Positions 1 through 7,060 of a DNA stretch of 18,898 bases are shown here, in pieces. This stretch comes from Prevotellaceae bacterium UBA3646 (lineage in GTDB: Bacteria > Bacteroidota > Bacteroidia > Bacteroidales > Bacteroidaceae), in assembly GCA_002373535.1 (NCBI GenBank), contig DFKL01000161.1, positions 1 through 18,898 of the forward strand, read 5' to 3'. The position numbers were made by a program, and so were the translations under genes. Under the pieces are notes generated by a model. It had not been told where the DNA came from and ran no database searches. It worked only from the letters and a program-made list of their open reading frames with translations. Position 1 is the stretch's first letter. Every line of letters begins with the position of its first letter.

Positions 1-779
1 TGCTTGTTCTGCATCTTGTTCCATATACTGTACGGAGACTTTATGCGGGCCTTTACCTCGTACTTCAGTCCTGTCTCGTCCAGACGCTTGCATATCGGAG
101 CCGTGAAGTCGGCAAACATTTCGTTCAGATGTGCGCGTCTGTCTGATATACGACTGACGATAAGGGAATATTCTTCCGGATGCTCGTACTTGAAGGACAA
201 ATCCTCCAACTCCTCCTTTATGCGATTCAGTCCCAGACGATTTGCCAGAGGTGCGTATATGTAGAGGGTCTCACCTGCTATTTTCCTTTGCTTGTCCGGC
301 AACTGGCTGTCCAGCGTACGCATATTGTGAAGACGGTCACTGATCTTTATGAGGATGACGCGAATGTCCTCGCTCATAGTGAGCAGCAGTTTCTTGAACG
401 TTTCGGCCTGGGCAGAAGCCTGACTGCCGAAAATCCCTCCGCTTATCTTGGTGACTCCGTCTACTATCTGAGCTATCTTGGGGCCAAAGATATTACGTAT
501 ATCCTCGACGGTATAGTCGGTATCCTCGACGACGTCATGCAGCAGGGCTGCACATATACTGGTACTCCCCAGCCCTATCTCACTACACACAATCTGCGCA
601 ACGGCCAGAGGGTGCATAATGTATGGCTCTCCCGAAAGCCGGCAGACTCCGTCGTGGGCCTCGCGGGCAAAGTTAAATGCTTTCTCGATAAGGTCTACCT
701 TCTTGCGATGCGGGCTGGCAAGATAGCTTTCCACAAGACGGTGGTATGCCGTCTCTATCATCTGGGTATCCCTGTTCAT
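1..779 (-). CDS. RelA/SpoT family (p)ppGpp synthetase/hydrolase, N-terminal part (cut by window edge)
   Basis: Bifunctional-type alarmone enzyme that makes and/or degrades (p)ppGpp in the stringent response. 259 complete codons are visible. The HD hydrolase domain fills about residues 25-200 and looks catalytically intact: H56 (in YIMHPLAV), H81-D82 and E85-D86 in LLHDVVEDTDYT, and D148 in KISDRLHNMRTL. The synthetase domain begins near residue 215, and its RIKSPYSIWNKM motif (R245, K247) is just reached before the edge. The C-terminal TGS/ACT region is outside. ATG at 779 is chosen because an in-frame TAA directly precedes it. It is the last gene of the minus-strand parA-parB-DUF5683-mltD run, 26 bases after the transglycosylase gene. 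The intact HD residues argue for a bifunctional Rel rather than a RelA with a dead hydrolase. Which paralogue it is cannot be decided, because many Bacteroidales carry two. Confidence 0.95.
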   Translation of the reverse strand, partial: MNRDTQMIETAYHRLVESYLASPHRKKVDLIEKAFNFAREAHDGVCRLSGEPYIMHPLAVAQIVCSEIGLGSTSICAALLHDVVEDTDYTVEDIRNIFGPKIAQIVDGVTKISGGIFGSQASAQAETFKKLLLTMSEDIRVILIKISDRLHNMRTLDSQLPDKQRKIAGETLYIYAPLANRLGLNRIKEELEDLSFKYEHPEEYSLIVSRISDRRAHLNEMFADFTAPICKRLDETGLKYEVKARIKSPYSIWNKMQNK

Positions 780-805
780 TTACCTGACCTTGATGTTTAG
801 TATTT

Positions 806-2053
806 TCACCGTCTCCTTGATGTCGTTCTCCGTCTGCCATAACGGTTACGTCTCGTATAGCTGCTGCCCGACCTTCTCCTGTATGTACCCTTGCCTCTGG
901 TATAGGACCTGCTGCGTCTCGCTGTCTTGACGCTGCCTTCGGAAGTCAGGCCGTCGTCGGCAAGTGCAGCCGTCCCTGATGACGACAACTGCCATGGAAG
1001 CGTATTCACGTATATACTGTCTCCTGCCTCGATGAAGGCATTGACAGCATCCGTAGGCATCCGCAAGACACATGGCTTGGCACCGCCAGGCACGCGGTTG
1101 GTACGATACTGAGGATTCAATGCCCTAAGCTCCTCTATGTCGATACTGCACCGCTGGCTGACTACGGCCAGGTTCACGTCACGCGTGACGACTATCGTAT
1201 CCGTCCCCAGGGGCAAGCGGGTCGGGGCCGGACATATATTGTGCTCGCAATAATAGTTCATGATATAGTTGGCCGCAATGAAGGCCGGCACATAGCCGCG
1301 TGTCTCTCGTGGCAGATATGGATAGATGGTCCAATAATCCTTTACGCCTCCTGCCCTCTTGATGGCCTTGCCGACATTTCCAGGACCACAATTGTAAGAT
1401 GCGATAACCAGTGTCCAGTCTCCGAAGATTCCATACAGTTCCTTCAGCATTCGAGCAGCTGCATAGCTTGCCTTGACAGGATCACGGCGCTCGTCTATGA
1501 GACTGGTTATTTCCAATCCATATTTTTTTCCCGTGGTCGGCATGAACTGCCAAAGGCCTGCAGCGCCGGCACGACTTGTCGCACATGGGTTCAGCGCACT
1601 TTCTATTATGGGTAGGTACTTCAACTCCAGAGGCACGCCGTATGACTCCAGGGCATCCTCGAAAATAGGAGTATAGAAATTGCTTGCGCCCAGCATTATC
1701 GACACCGAACGGCGCATACGGTCGCTGTATTGGTCTATGAATTTCTGTACTACGGAATTGTATGGCATGGGAACCACGTTGGGCAGGTTGTACAGGCGCC
1801 GCTCGTATTCCTCTGGACTATAAGTCTTATTCTCGCCTGTAGAGAAACAGTTGCTGCCGTCGTAATTCAGGTATGTCCTTGCGTTCCACTCCCTCATCAT
1901 GCTGTCTATCTGTGCATCCAGCATACCTTCCGGCAAATCCATAGACTCGTCCTTGCCGATGTTGGCATCGTACACCGTAATAGTCTTCTGTGCCATGACG
2001 ACAAGCGGGAATGCAAGCATTGCCAGCAGCGATATATATTTACTCGTTATCAT
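806..2053 (-). CDS. mltD: MltD-like membrane-bound lytic murein transglycosylase with one LysM-like domain
   Basis: Cuts the glycan backbone of peptidoglycan, with 1,6-anhydro products. The start is set at ATG 2053 because it gives a signal peptide (MITSKYISLLAMLAFPLVVMAQ) and avoids an 88-base overlap with the upstream gene that a longer reading would need. The SLT/GH23 domain spans about residues 135-275: catalytic Glu151 in YLPIIESALNP, then AGAAGLWQFMPTTG, then ASYNCGPGNVGKAIKRAGG, then YLPRETRGYVPAFIAANYI. One divergent LysM-like stretch follows (about 285-335, DTIVVTRDVNLAVVSQRCSI). Family members, as I recall them, end in a further clear LysM; here the last 37 residues (379-415) are an Arg/Ser/Tyr/Gly-rich basic tail instead. 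It lies 26 bases after DUF5683 and 26 before relA/spoT in the same operon. The family assignment is firm; the symbol follows the E. coli homologue. Confidence 0.9.
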   Translation of the reverse strand: MITSKYISLLAMLAFPLVVMAQKTITVYDANIGKDESMDLPEGMLDAQIDSMMREWNARTYLNYDGSNCFSTGENKTYSPEEYERRLYNLPNVVPMPYNSVVQKFIDQYSDRMRRSVSIMLGASNFYTPIFEDALESYGVPLELKYLPIIESALNPCATSRAGAAGLWQFMPTTGKKYGLEITSLIDERRDPVKASYAAARMLKELYGIFGDWTLVIASYNCGPGNVGKAIKRAGGVKDYWTIYPYLPRETRGYVPAFIAANYIMNYYCEHNICPAPTRLPLGTDTIVVTRDVNLAVVSQRCSIDIEELRALNPQYRTNRVPGGAKPCVLRMPTDAVNAFIEAGDSIYVNTLPWQLSSSGTAALADDGLTSEGSVKTARRSRSYTRGKGTYRRRSGSSYTRRNRYGRRRTTSRRR

Positions 2054-2079
2054 TTCCTGTATCCGTGTATTATGGTTCT

Positions 2080-2841
2080 TCAATAAGTCAAGGTCAACGA
2101 AACCGCCGGCGAACCGAACCTGCCATCGTCCGTAGAGGCAATATTCCTGATAAACGTCGGCTTCCACTGCAGGGAAAGGTCCTTGCTGATGTCAAACGTG
2201 CTAAGTTCTGCATCGACATAGGCATCAACCACGCTCAGGATATATACGCCCACCATAAAGAATATGCTCAGGTCGCGATAGCGCCGATAAAAGTCCTTCT
2301 TGCGTTTGAACATATCGGCCAGCTTGCTTTCACGACCGGCTATCGGATAGTTCAGCGGCAGCATTTCCTCATAGCTCTTTGTGTTCGGGTCGTCATCCGT
2401 AATGTCCTGCCATGCCTGAGAATAGTCCCGCATCATCTGTCCGTTCCAAGTGATGGCATATATACACCCTATTACCCCCCCGTATACTATCGGCAGTTTC
2501 CAGAACTTCCTGTTATATATCTGTCCTCCTCCGGGGAACACCATGGAAAGCCACATGGCACGTATGGGGTCGGGTTTCCAGGACGAATACCTGCCTTTGA
2601 CAGAATCAGGCAATACCAGGGCAGAATCCATGCGGACAGAATCCGCAACTGCCGATATTACAGAGTCCAGCCTGAGCGTGTCAGAAAGTATTGTCTCCAG
2701 CCTTACCCGGTCTTCCGTCACGCTGTCTGCACGAAGCGGCCGTGCCGTTACCGTCTTCCTCGCCTCCTGGGCCCATGCCGGCTGCAGGACCATGGACGAC
2801 ACGGACACGACTATCAAAAAATATGCACACACACTGCGCAT
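2080..2841 (-). CDS. DUF5683 domain-containing membrane protein
   Basis: A 253-residue protein of unknown function with an N-terminal signal sequence (MRSVCAYFLIVVSVSSMVLQPAWAQ, probable cut after AWA). A Ser/Asp-rich stretch to about residue 88 includes repeated short units such as SDTLRLDSV and ADSVRMDSAL. The DUF5683 core follows: WKPDPIRAMWLSMVFPGGGQIYNRKFWKLP, then the hydrophobic segment IVYGGVIGCIYAITWNG, a charged stretch (KLADMFKRKKDFYRRYRD), and a second hydrophobic segment LSIFFMVGVYILSVVDAYVDA. The end (FGSPAVSLTLTY) reads like an outer-membrane or periplasmic strand. The AMWLS..FPGGGQ(I/V)YN signature is what identifies the family. It starts 3 bases after the parB stop and is followed by mltD, so it is co-transcribed with both. 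Context suggests an envelope role, but no biochemical function can be given. Confidence 0.88.
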   Translation of the reverse strand: MRSVCAYFLIVVSVSSMVLQPAWAQEARKTVTARPLRADSVTEDRVRLETILSDTLRLDSVISAVADSVRMDSALVLPDSVKGRYSSWKPDPIRAMWLSMVFPGGGQIYNRKFWKLPIVYGGVIGCIYAITWNGQMMRDYSQAWQDITDDDPNTKSYEEMLPLNYPIAGRESKLADMFKRKKDFYRRYRDLSIFFMVGVYILSVVDAYVDAELSTFDISKDLSLQWKPTFIRNIASTDDGRFGSPAVSLTLTY

Positions 2842-2844
2842 TCC

Positions 2845-3735
2845 CTACTTCAGTCTGTCCAAAAGTTCTATAATACGTATCATTTCTGCCTCGTTGGCAA
2901 AAGGTATCGTAATTTTTCCCTTTCCCTTGTCCGAGCACGAGAGCTGAACCTTCGTCTGGAAGAAGCGGCAGAGACTGTCCCGCAGTATTTTATATTCCTG
3001 AGCCAGCTTTCCGTTTCCTTTCTGACTGACGCCGCCTTCGTTCTTCCCATGCCTGCCGCTGCGCAAGTCACGCACAGCCTGCTCCACGGCACGGACGCTC
3101 AAGCCGCCAGACCTGATCTCCTCATACAAATCCAACTGCTGCTTAGGATTGTCCAGGGAAAGCAATGCACGGGCATGTCCCATTTCCAGCTCACGACGCT
3201 TCAGGGCCAGTTGGATAGTGGCAGGCAGCTTAAGCAGCCTCAGATAGTTCGTAACCGTAGAACGGTTCTTCCCGACGCGCTCACTCAGACGCTCCTGTGT
3301 CAGGTTGTACTGCTCCATAAGGTTCTGATAGGCCAAGGCTATCTCCATCGAGTTGAGATCCTCTCTCTGGATATTTTCTATCAGAGCCATTTCCATCATA
3401 TTTTCATCGTTCACGGTACGTACGTATGCCGGAATAGTCGCCAGTCCTGCCATCTGAGATGCCCGCCACCTGCGTTCGCCGGCGATAATCAGGAACGTAC
3501 CGTCGCCCTGGTCACGCAGGGTGATGGGCTGCACGATGCCCAGTTCCCGTATACTGGCAGAAAGTTCGGCCAGCGATTCCTCGTCAAAGTCACGACGGGG
3601 CTGATTGGGATTAGCCACGATTTTTTCTACAGGAACCTCGCTTATGCTGCCACTTCCTGCCGGAGAGATATTCTCCGAGCCGATCAATGCGTCCAAGCCA
3701 CGGCCCAGCGTGGCATATTTCTTCTTTATAGCCAT
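2845..3735 (-). CDS. parB: ParB/Spo0J chromosome partitioning protein
   Basis: CTP-dependent DNA-sliding clamp that loads at parS sites and works with ParA to segregate replication origins. 296 residues, normal family length. The N-terminal tail KKYATLGRGLDALIGS is the usual ParA-interacting LGRGL motif. The ParB/sulfiredoxin-like CTPase domain runs about 34-125, with GERRWRASQMAG (86-97, the GERRxRA box) and ENIQREDLNSMEIALAY (120-136). The helix-turn-helix parS-binding domain follows (about 137-230; NLTQERLSERVGKNRSTVTN), then a linker and a C-terminal dimerisation domain (about 245-296). The parA stop TAA and the parB start ATG share one base (TAATG), indicating translational coupling. I did not notice a canonical parS (TGTTTCACGTGAAACA type) in the window, but this was not an exhaustive search. 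Confidence 0.96.
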   Translation of the reverse strand: MAIKKKYATLGRGLDALIGSENISPAGSGSISEVPVEKIVANPNQPRRDFDEESLAELSASIRELGIVQPITLRDQGDGTFLIIAGERRWRASQMAGLATIPAYVRTVNDENMMEMALIENIQREDLNSMEIALAYQNLMEQYNLTQERLSERVGKNRSTVTNYLRLLKLPATIQLALKRRELEMGHARALLSLDNPKQQLDLYEEIRSGGLSVRAVEQAVRDLRSGRHGKNEGGVSQKGNGKLAQEYKILRDSLCRFFQTKVQLSCSDKGKGKITIPFANEAEMIRIIELLDRLK

Positions 3736-4502
3736 TATTTACCGTTCTTTTCTATAATCTCCTGAGCCAATGCCAGATAATTGCGAGCTCCTATCGAATC
3801 CGCATCATAATGCAGCACCGGAAGACCATGGCTCGGAGCCTCGGAAAGCCGCACGTTACGCTGAATGACCGTCTTGAACACCAATTCACGGAAATGACGC
3901 TTGACCTCGTCGTAAATCTGGTTCGCGAGACGCAGACGGCTGTCATACATCGTAAGGAGGAAGCCCTCTATCTCCAAAGCCGGATTCAGCTTGGCCTTGA
4001 TTATCTTAATCGTATTCAGGAGCTTGCTGATACCCTCCAGGGCAAAATATTCACACTGCACGGGAATTATTACGCTGTCGGCTGCAGTCAAGGCGTTCAC
4101 GGTAATAAGTCCCAGCGAAGGACTGCAGTCGATCAGGATATAGTCATAGTCCTGCAGCACAGGCTGCAGCATGTTCTTCATGATACGCTCACGCTGCCTG
4201 CGGTTCAGCATCTCTATCTCCGCGCCCACCAAGTCAATATGGCTCGGCAGTATGTCCAGATTCTCGACATCCGTACTAAAAATAGCCTCACGGACATCCA
4301 CGTCATCCGTCAGGCAATTGTATATCGTGCAATCGACCTGCGAACTGTCCACGCCCAAACCACTCGAAGCGTTAGCCTGTGGATCGGCATCAATCAGCAG
4401 CACCCTGTTCTCCAATGTCGCCAGAGATGCTGCCAGGTTCATGCTGGTCGTCGTCTTTCCCACGCCGCCTTTCTGGTTTGCCAAGGCAATAATCTTACTC
4501 AT
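3735..4502 (-). CDS. parA: ParA/Soj chromosome partitioning ATPase
   Basis: Deviant Walker-A ATPase that forms ATP dimers on nucleoid DNA and pulls ParB-parS complexes apart. 255 residues, typical for chromosomal Soj/ParA without an N-terminal HTH extension. Visible motifs: ANQKGGVGKTTTSMNLA (8-24, signature lysine K11 and P-loop lysine K16), Walker A' VLLIDADPQANASSGLG (34-50, D40), and Walker B YILIDCSPSLG (121-131, D125). The later FKTVIQRNVRLSEAPSHG stretch is also typical of chromosomal ParA. It is the promoter-proximal gene of the minus-strand operon and is divergent from surE. A TATCTTTG box lies about 52 bases upstream of the start. Confidence 0.97.
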   Translation of the reverse strand: MSKIIALANQKGGVGKTTTSMNLAASLATLENRVLLIDADPQANASSGLGVDSSQVDCTIYNCLTDDVDVREAIFSTDVENLDILPSHIDLVGAEIEMLNRRQRERIMKNMLQPVLQDYDYILIDCSPSLGLITVNALTAADSVIIPVQCEYFALEGISKLLNTIKIIKAKLNPALEIEGFLLTMYDSRLRLANQIYDEVKRHFRELVFKTVIQRNVRLSEAPSHGLPVLHYDADSIGARNYLALAQEIIEKNGK

Positions 4503-4554
4503 CAGCCGTTTATATTTGTCAGTTTTGGTAAATCCTTAATATTAAATTCGTGCA

Positions 4555-4562
4555 CAAAGATA
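4555..4562 (-). promoter_or_regulatory. Bacteroidetes-type -7 box for the parA operon
   Basis: On the minus strand the octamer is TATCTTTG, a perfect match to the Bacteroidetes -7 consensus TAnnTTTG. A TTG triplet lies 17 bases upstream, shorter than the usual 19-21 spacing, so the -33 element is weak or absent. It would give a 5' leader of about 45 bases for parA. The predicted start point is inference. Confidence 0.55.
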
Positions 4563-4605
4563 TAAAAAATACATTAGACCAAGACCCATTTTAAACCTTT
4601 TTTGC

Positions 4606-4613
4606 TATTTTTG
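4606..4613 (+). promoter_or_regulatory. Bacteroidetes-type -7 box for surE-lpxB
   Basis: TATTTTTG matches TAnnTTTG and ends only 11 bases before the surE ATG at 4625, so the mRNA would have a leader of a few bases or none. I see no TTTG/TTG at the normal -33 distance. Its placement in the 122-base divergent gap between parA and surE supports a promoter role. Confidence 0.5.
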
Positions 4614-4624
4614 CATACTGCATT

Positions 4625-5419
4625 ATGGATAAGCTGATACTCATTGTCAATGACGACGGATGGCAGGCGCAGGGAATAAAAGTACTGTCGCGCATAGCAT
4701 CGGACATCGGACAGGTCGTTGTCGTGGCACCCGACCAAGGCCGTTCTGGAGCCGCATGCGGCATAACGCCAGGCACACCTGTCATCGTAGAGAAAATCCC
4801 TGCCACGCAAGCACACGGACAGGGCTACGGTCCCGACGTCACCGTATACAGCTGCACCGGCACGCCGGTCGACTGCGTGAAGATAGCTCTCGAAAAGATC
4901 CTTCCACACACGCCGGACATGGTGCTCAGCGGCATTAACCATGGAGACAATGCCTCAATATCTCTCTTTTACAGCGGAACCGTAGGGGCCGTCGTAGAAG
5001 CGTGTCTGAAAGGAATTCCATCCATAGCGTTCAGCCTGCGCACACATAGCAGGCAGTGCGACTTTACGCCATACGAACACGTCATACGCCATTGGACGGA
5101 AAAGGTAGCCGCCCAAGGCCTCCCTCCTGGCACATGTCTCAACATTAACTTCCCAGAGGTAAGCGAATTAAAAGGAACCAGCATCTGTCGCATGGCCAGG
5201 GGAAAATGGCATACCGAATGGGTCGAGGCAGATACCAGGACACCAAACGTAGAGTGCACGACCGGCGACACACAGGCATATACCCTGTCCGGAACATTCG
5301 TCAACCTGGAGCCGGAAGCACAAGACACAGACTATTGGGCATTGGACCATGGCATGGCCTCCGTCACACCCCTCAAACCAGACATGACCGACTATGCGGT
5401 ACTATCTCATTGCAGGTGA
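4625..5419 (+). CDS. surE: 5'/3'-nucleotidase SurE
   Basis: Metal-dependent phosphatase that removes phosphate from nucleoside 5'- and 3'-monophosphates (and short polyphosphate in studied homologues). 264 residues, normal length. The N-terminus MDKLILIVNDDG is the standard SurE start, so ATG 4625 is firm. The metal-binding residues are visible: D10-D11 (NDDG), S41 in GRSGAACG, and N105 in SGINHGDN. FYSGTVGAVVEACLKGIPSIAFS is the usual core strand-helix, and PPGTCLNINFPEV the conserved later motif. The end overlaps the lpxB start by 26 bases, so the two are one translationally coupled unit. Confidence 0.96.
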   Translation: MDKLILIVNDDGWQAQGIKVLSRIASDIGQVVVVAPDQGRSGAACGITPGTPVIVEKIPATQAHGQGYGPDVTVYSCTGTPVDCVKIALEKILPHTPDMVLSGINHGDNASISLFYSGTVGAVVEACLKGIPSIAFSLRTHSRQCDFTPYEHVIRHWTEKVAAQGLPPGTCLNINFPEVSELKGTSICRMARGKWHTEWVEADTRTPNVECTTGDTQAYTLSGTFVNLEPEAQDTDYWALDHGMASVTPLKPDMTDYAVLSHCR

Positions 5420-6494
5420 AGCCAGCGGCGACCTACACGCAACCCGTCTGATACGGCAGCTCAGGATTCAGGACACACAGGCACAGATCAAGTACCACTA
5501 CCATCCCGAACTTGCATACATGGGCTACATCGCAGTAGCTACACACATCTGCAAGATCCTGCGCGGACTTGACTCGTGCAAGCAGGAAATCCTCAGCTGG
5601 AAACCTGACTGCGTCATACTCATAGACTATCCGGGCTTCAACCTCAAGATTGCCGGTTTCGTCCGCAAGGACACCGACATACCTGTCATCTATTACATTT
5701 CCCCCAAGATCTGGGCATGGAAAGAAAGACGCTTGGCAGAAATCCGGCGCAACATAACGGCGATACTGTCCATCCTGCCGTTCGAGGTCGAATGGTATGC
5801 ACAACGCAGCGACTGCACGGTACACTATGTAGGAAACCCGTCAGCCGAGGAAATCCGGAACTACCTTGCAGGCAACCCGACAGACCACGCGGCCTTCCGC
5901 AGACGGCACGAGCTGGACCGGAGGCCCGTCATCGCAATCCTGCCAGGCAGCAGGGAACAGGAAATCAGGCAGAACCTTGAATACATGATACAGGCTGCCA
6001 TGCAATACTCCACGCAATACCAGATAGTACTGGCAGCAGCACCGACGGCAGACACGGCACAAATACGCAGGATAGCAGGACAGCGACCTGTACACATAGT
6101 CCAAGGAGACACATACCGGATACTGCAGCACTCAGCGGCAGCACTCGTGACGAGCGGCACCGCCACCCTGGAAACAGCACTGCTGGGAGTGCCGCAGGTC
6201 GTCTGCTACCGTACCGGCCACCCCCACATATCCAGTATGCTACGACCTCTCGTGCTGAAGATACCGTACGTATCCCTCGTAAACCTCATAGCGGGGAGAG
6301 AACTCGTCACGGAACTGATAGCCACAGATACCACCACACACAACATAGCACGTGAACTGGGCAGGTTGCTGCCCGGTGGGGACAAACTGGCAGAGATCCA
6401 GGCAGGATACCTTGAGATAAAGGAAAAACTGGGACGGCACGACACGGCTGCAAATGCAGCGCGACATATAATTTCGATGGTTCAAATGGCATAA
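5394..6494 (+). CDS. lpxB: Lipid-A-disaccharide synthase LpxB, with an apparent internal deletion
   Basis: GT19 glycosyltransferase that joins UDP-2,3-diacylglucosamine and lipid X to make lipid A disaccharide at the inner membrane. 366 residues. Retained motifs: MRYYLIAGEASGDLHA (E9, D13 region), LIDYPGFN (77-84), YISPKIWAWK (101-110), ILPGSREQEIRQN, VTSGTATLETALLG, SLVNLIAGRELVTELI. Odd point: after QAQIKY (residues 29-34) the protein goes straight to HYHPELAYMG (35-44). Family members have here a strand plus a GGDxMxxxG-like loop (in E. coli FVGVAGPRMQAEGCEAW), so about 15 residues are missing in frame, around bases 5493-5504. Whether the enzyme still works is unclear. It shares 26 bases with surE. 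Confidence 0.93.
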   Translation: MRYYLIAGEASGDLHATRLIRQLRIQDTQAQIKYHYHPELAYMGYIAVATHICKILRGLDSCKQEILSWKPDCVILIDYPGFNLKIAGFVRKDTDIPVIYYISPKIWAWKERRLAEIRRNITAILSILPFEVEWYAQRSDCTVHYVGNPSAEEIRNYLAGNPTDHAAFRRRHELDRRPVIAILPGSREQEIRQNLEYMIQAAMQYSTQYQIVLAAAPTADTAQIRRIAGQRPVHIVQGDTYRILQHSAAALVTSGTATLETALLGVPQVVCYRTGHPHISSMLRPLVLKIPYVSLVNLIAGRELVTELIATDTTTHNIARELGRLLPGGDKLAEIQAGYLEIKEKLGRHDTAANAARHIISMVQMA

Positions 6495-6519
6495 AAACAG
6501 ATATCAAGGCCCTGTTTTT
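6493..6519 (+). terminator. Possible weak terminator after lpxB
   Basis: An inverted repeat AAAAACAG (6493-6500) and CTGTTTTT (6512-6519) with an 11-base loop starts within the lpxB stop codon and ends in a T run. The stem has only two G:C pairs, so it may be a weak terminator for surE-lpxB or chance. Confidence 0.35.
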
Positions 6520-6531
6520 GTCATTTTTTCC

Positions 6532-6539
6532 TATCTTTG
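6532..6539 (+). promoter_or_regulatory. Bacteroidetes-type -7 box for the lipoprotein gene
   Basis: TATCTTTG, an exact TAnnTTTG match, 29 bases before the ATG at 6569 in the gap after lpxB. No well-spaced -33 element is visible; a TTTG at 6517-6520 lies only 11 bases upstream. Confidence 0.55.
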
Positions 6540-6568
6540 CACCAGACAAATACAAAAAAGACACAGAC

Positions 6569-7060
6569 ATGAGGAATATATTAGCCACCATCCTTGCCGG
6601 CATCCTTTTACTGGCAACCGCCGGTTGCTCCAAGGAAAAGTACGACCTGCTGCCGGGAGAGGTACAGCTGAAGAGCACCGTATATGACAATGACGACCGC
6701 ATGTCCTACGACGCTCAGACCGTATGGCACGCCGTAGTCATAAAGGCACAGCATGACTTCGAGTTTGAGAACTTCGATTACGAGAAGACAGAAGGAATCA
6801 TCCGCAAGACCTACGACAGCCCCGCGGAAGCGGAGGAAGCCTTCGTACTCTGCGTAGAAAAGTGCCTCAACGATGTCCGAGACGTCCTTGACGACAAAGG
6901 GGGAAGAAAATACGAAAAGACACTGTCCGAGATAATCGCGGCCCAGCCACGGGCGACATCAGAATACGTATGGTGCAGCGCCACGGACGAGTTTACGACA
7001 CTCAAGTTTGTCGTGGAGCCCTCTCTGGAGCCTGCTCAGGAGCCTGTCCTGGAAGAATAG
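6569..7060 (+). CDS. Small hypothetical lipoprotein
   Basis: A 163-residue protein I do not recognise. ATG 6569 is preferred over 6518 because it begins directly with a lipoprotein signal peptide (MRNILATILAGILLLATAGC, lipobox LATAGC with Cys20), and the -7 box lies between the two candidates. The mature part is acidic and probably mostly helical (for example KTEGIIRKTYDSPAEAEEAF, CLNDVRDVLDDKGGRKYEKT), with two Cys at FVLCVEKC and one at VWCSATDE. The last 15 residues (EPSLEPAQEPVLEE) come from a 12-bp tandem repeat. Its final 59 bases overlap, tail to tail, the end of the RecD-like helicase gene. It is probably anchored to the inner or outer membrane; function unknown. Confidence 0.75.
   Translation: MRNILATILAGILLLATAGCSKEKYDLLPGEVQLKSTVYDNDDRMSYDAQTVWHAVVIKAQHDFEFENFDYEKTEGIIRKTYDSPAEAEEAFVLCVEKCLNDVRDVLDDKGGRKYEKTLSEIIAAQPRATSEYVWCSATDEFTTLKFVVEPSLEPAQEPVLEE

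Noticed and set aside
1177..1190. Perfect 14-bp palindrome CGTCACGCGTGACG in mltD, considered as a parS-like site.
   Set aside because: It does not match the known parS consensus, and about one perfect 14-bp palindrome is expected by chance in a window of this size. It also codes for ordinary residues (VVTRDV).
2475..2481. Run of seven C (G7 on the coding strand of the DUF5683 gene), considered as a phase-variation tract.
   Set aside because: The run is short, the frame is intact (YGGVIG), and nothing suggests switching.
2011..3765. Long open frame of 584 codons on the plus strand, antisense to DUF5683 and parB.
   Set aside because: No domain, signal or family feature; it lies opposite two well-supported genes and has a low-complexity, His/Arg/Gln-rich shadow composition.
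4574..4942. Minus-strand open frame opposite the start of surE.
   Set aside because: surE is certain on the plus strand; this frame also covers the promoter gap and shows no protein features.
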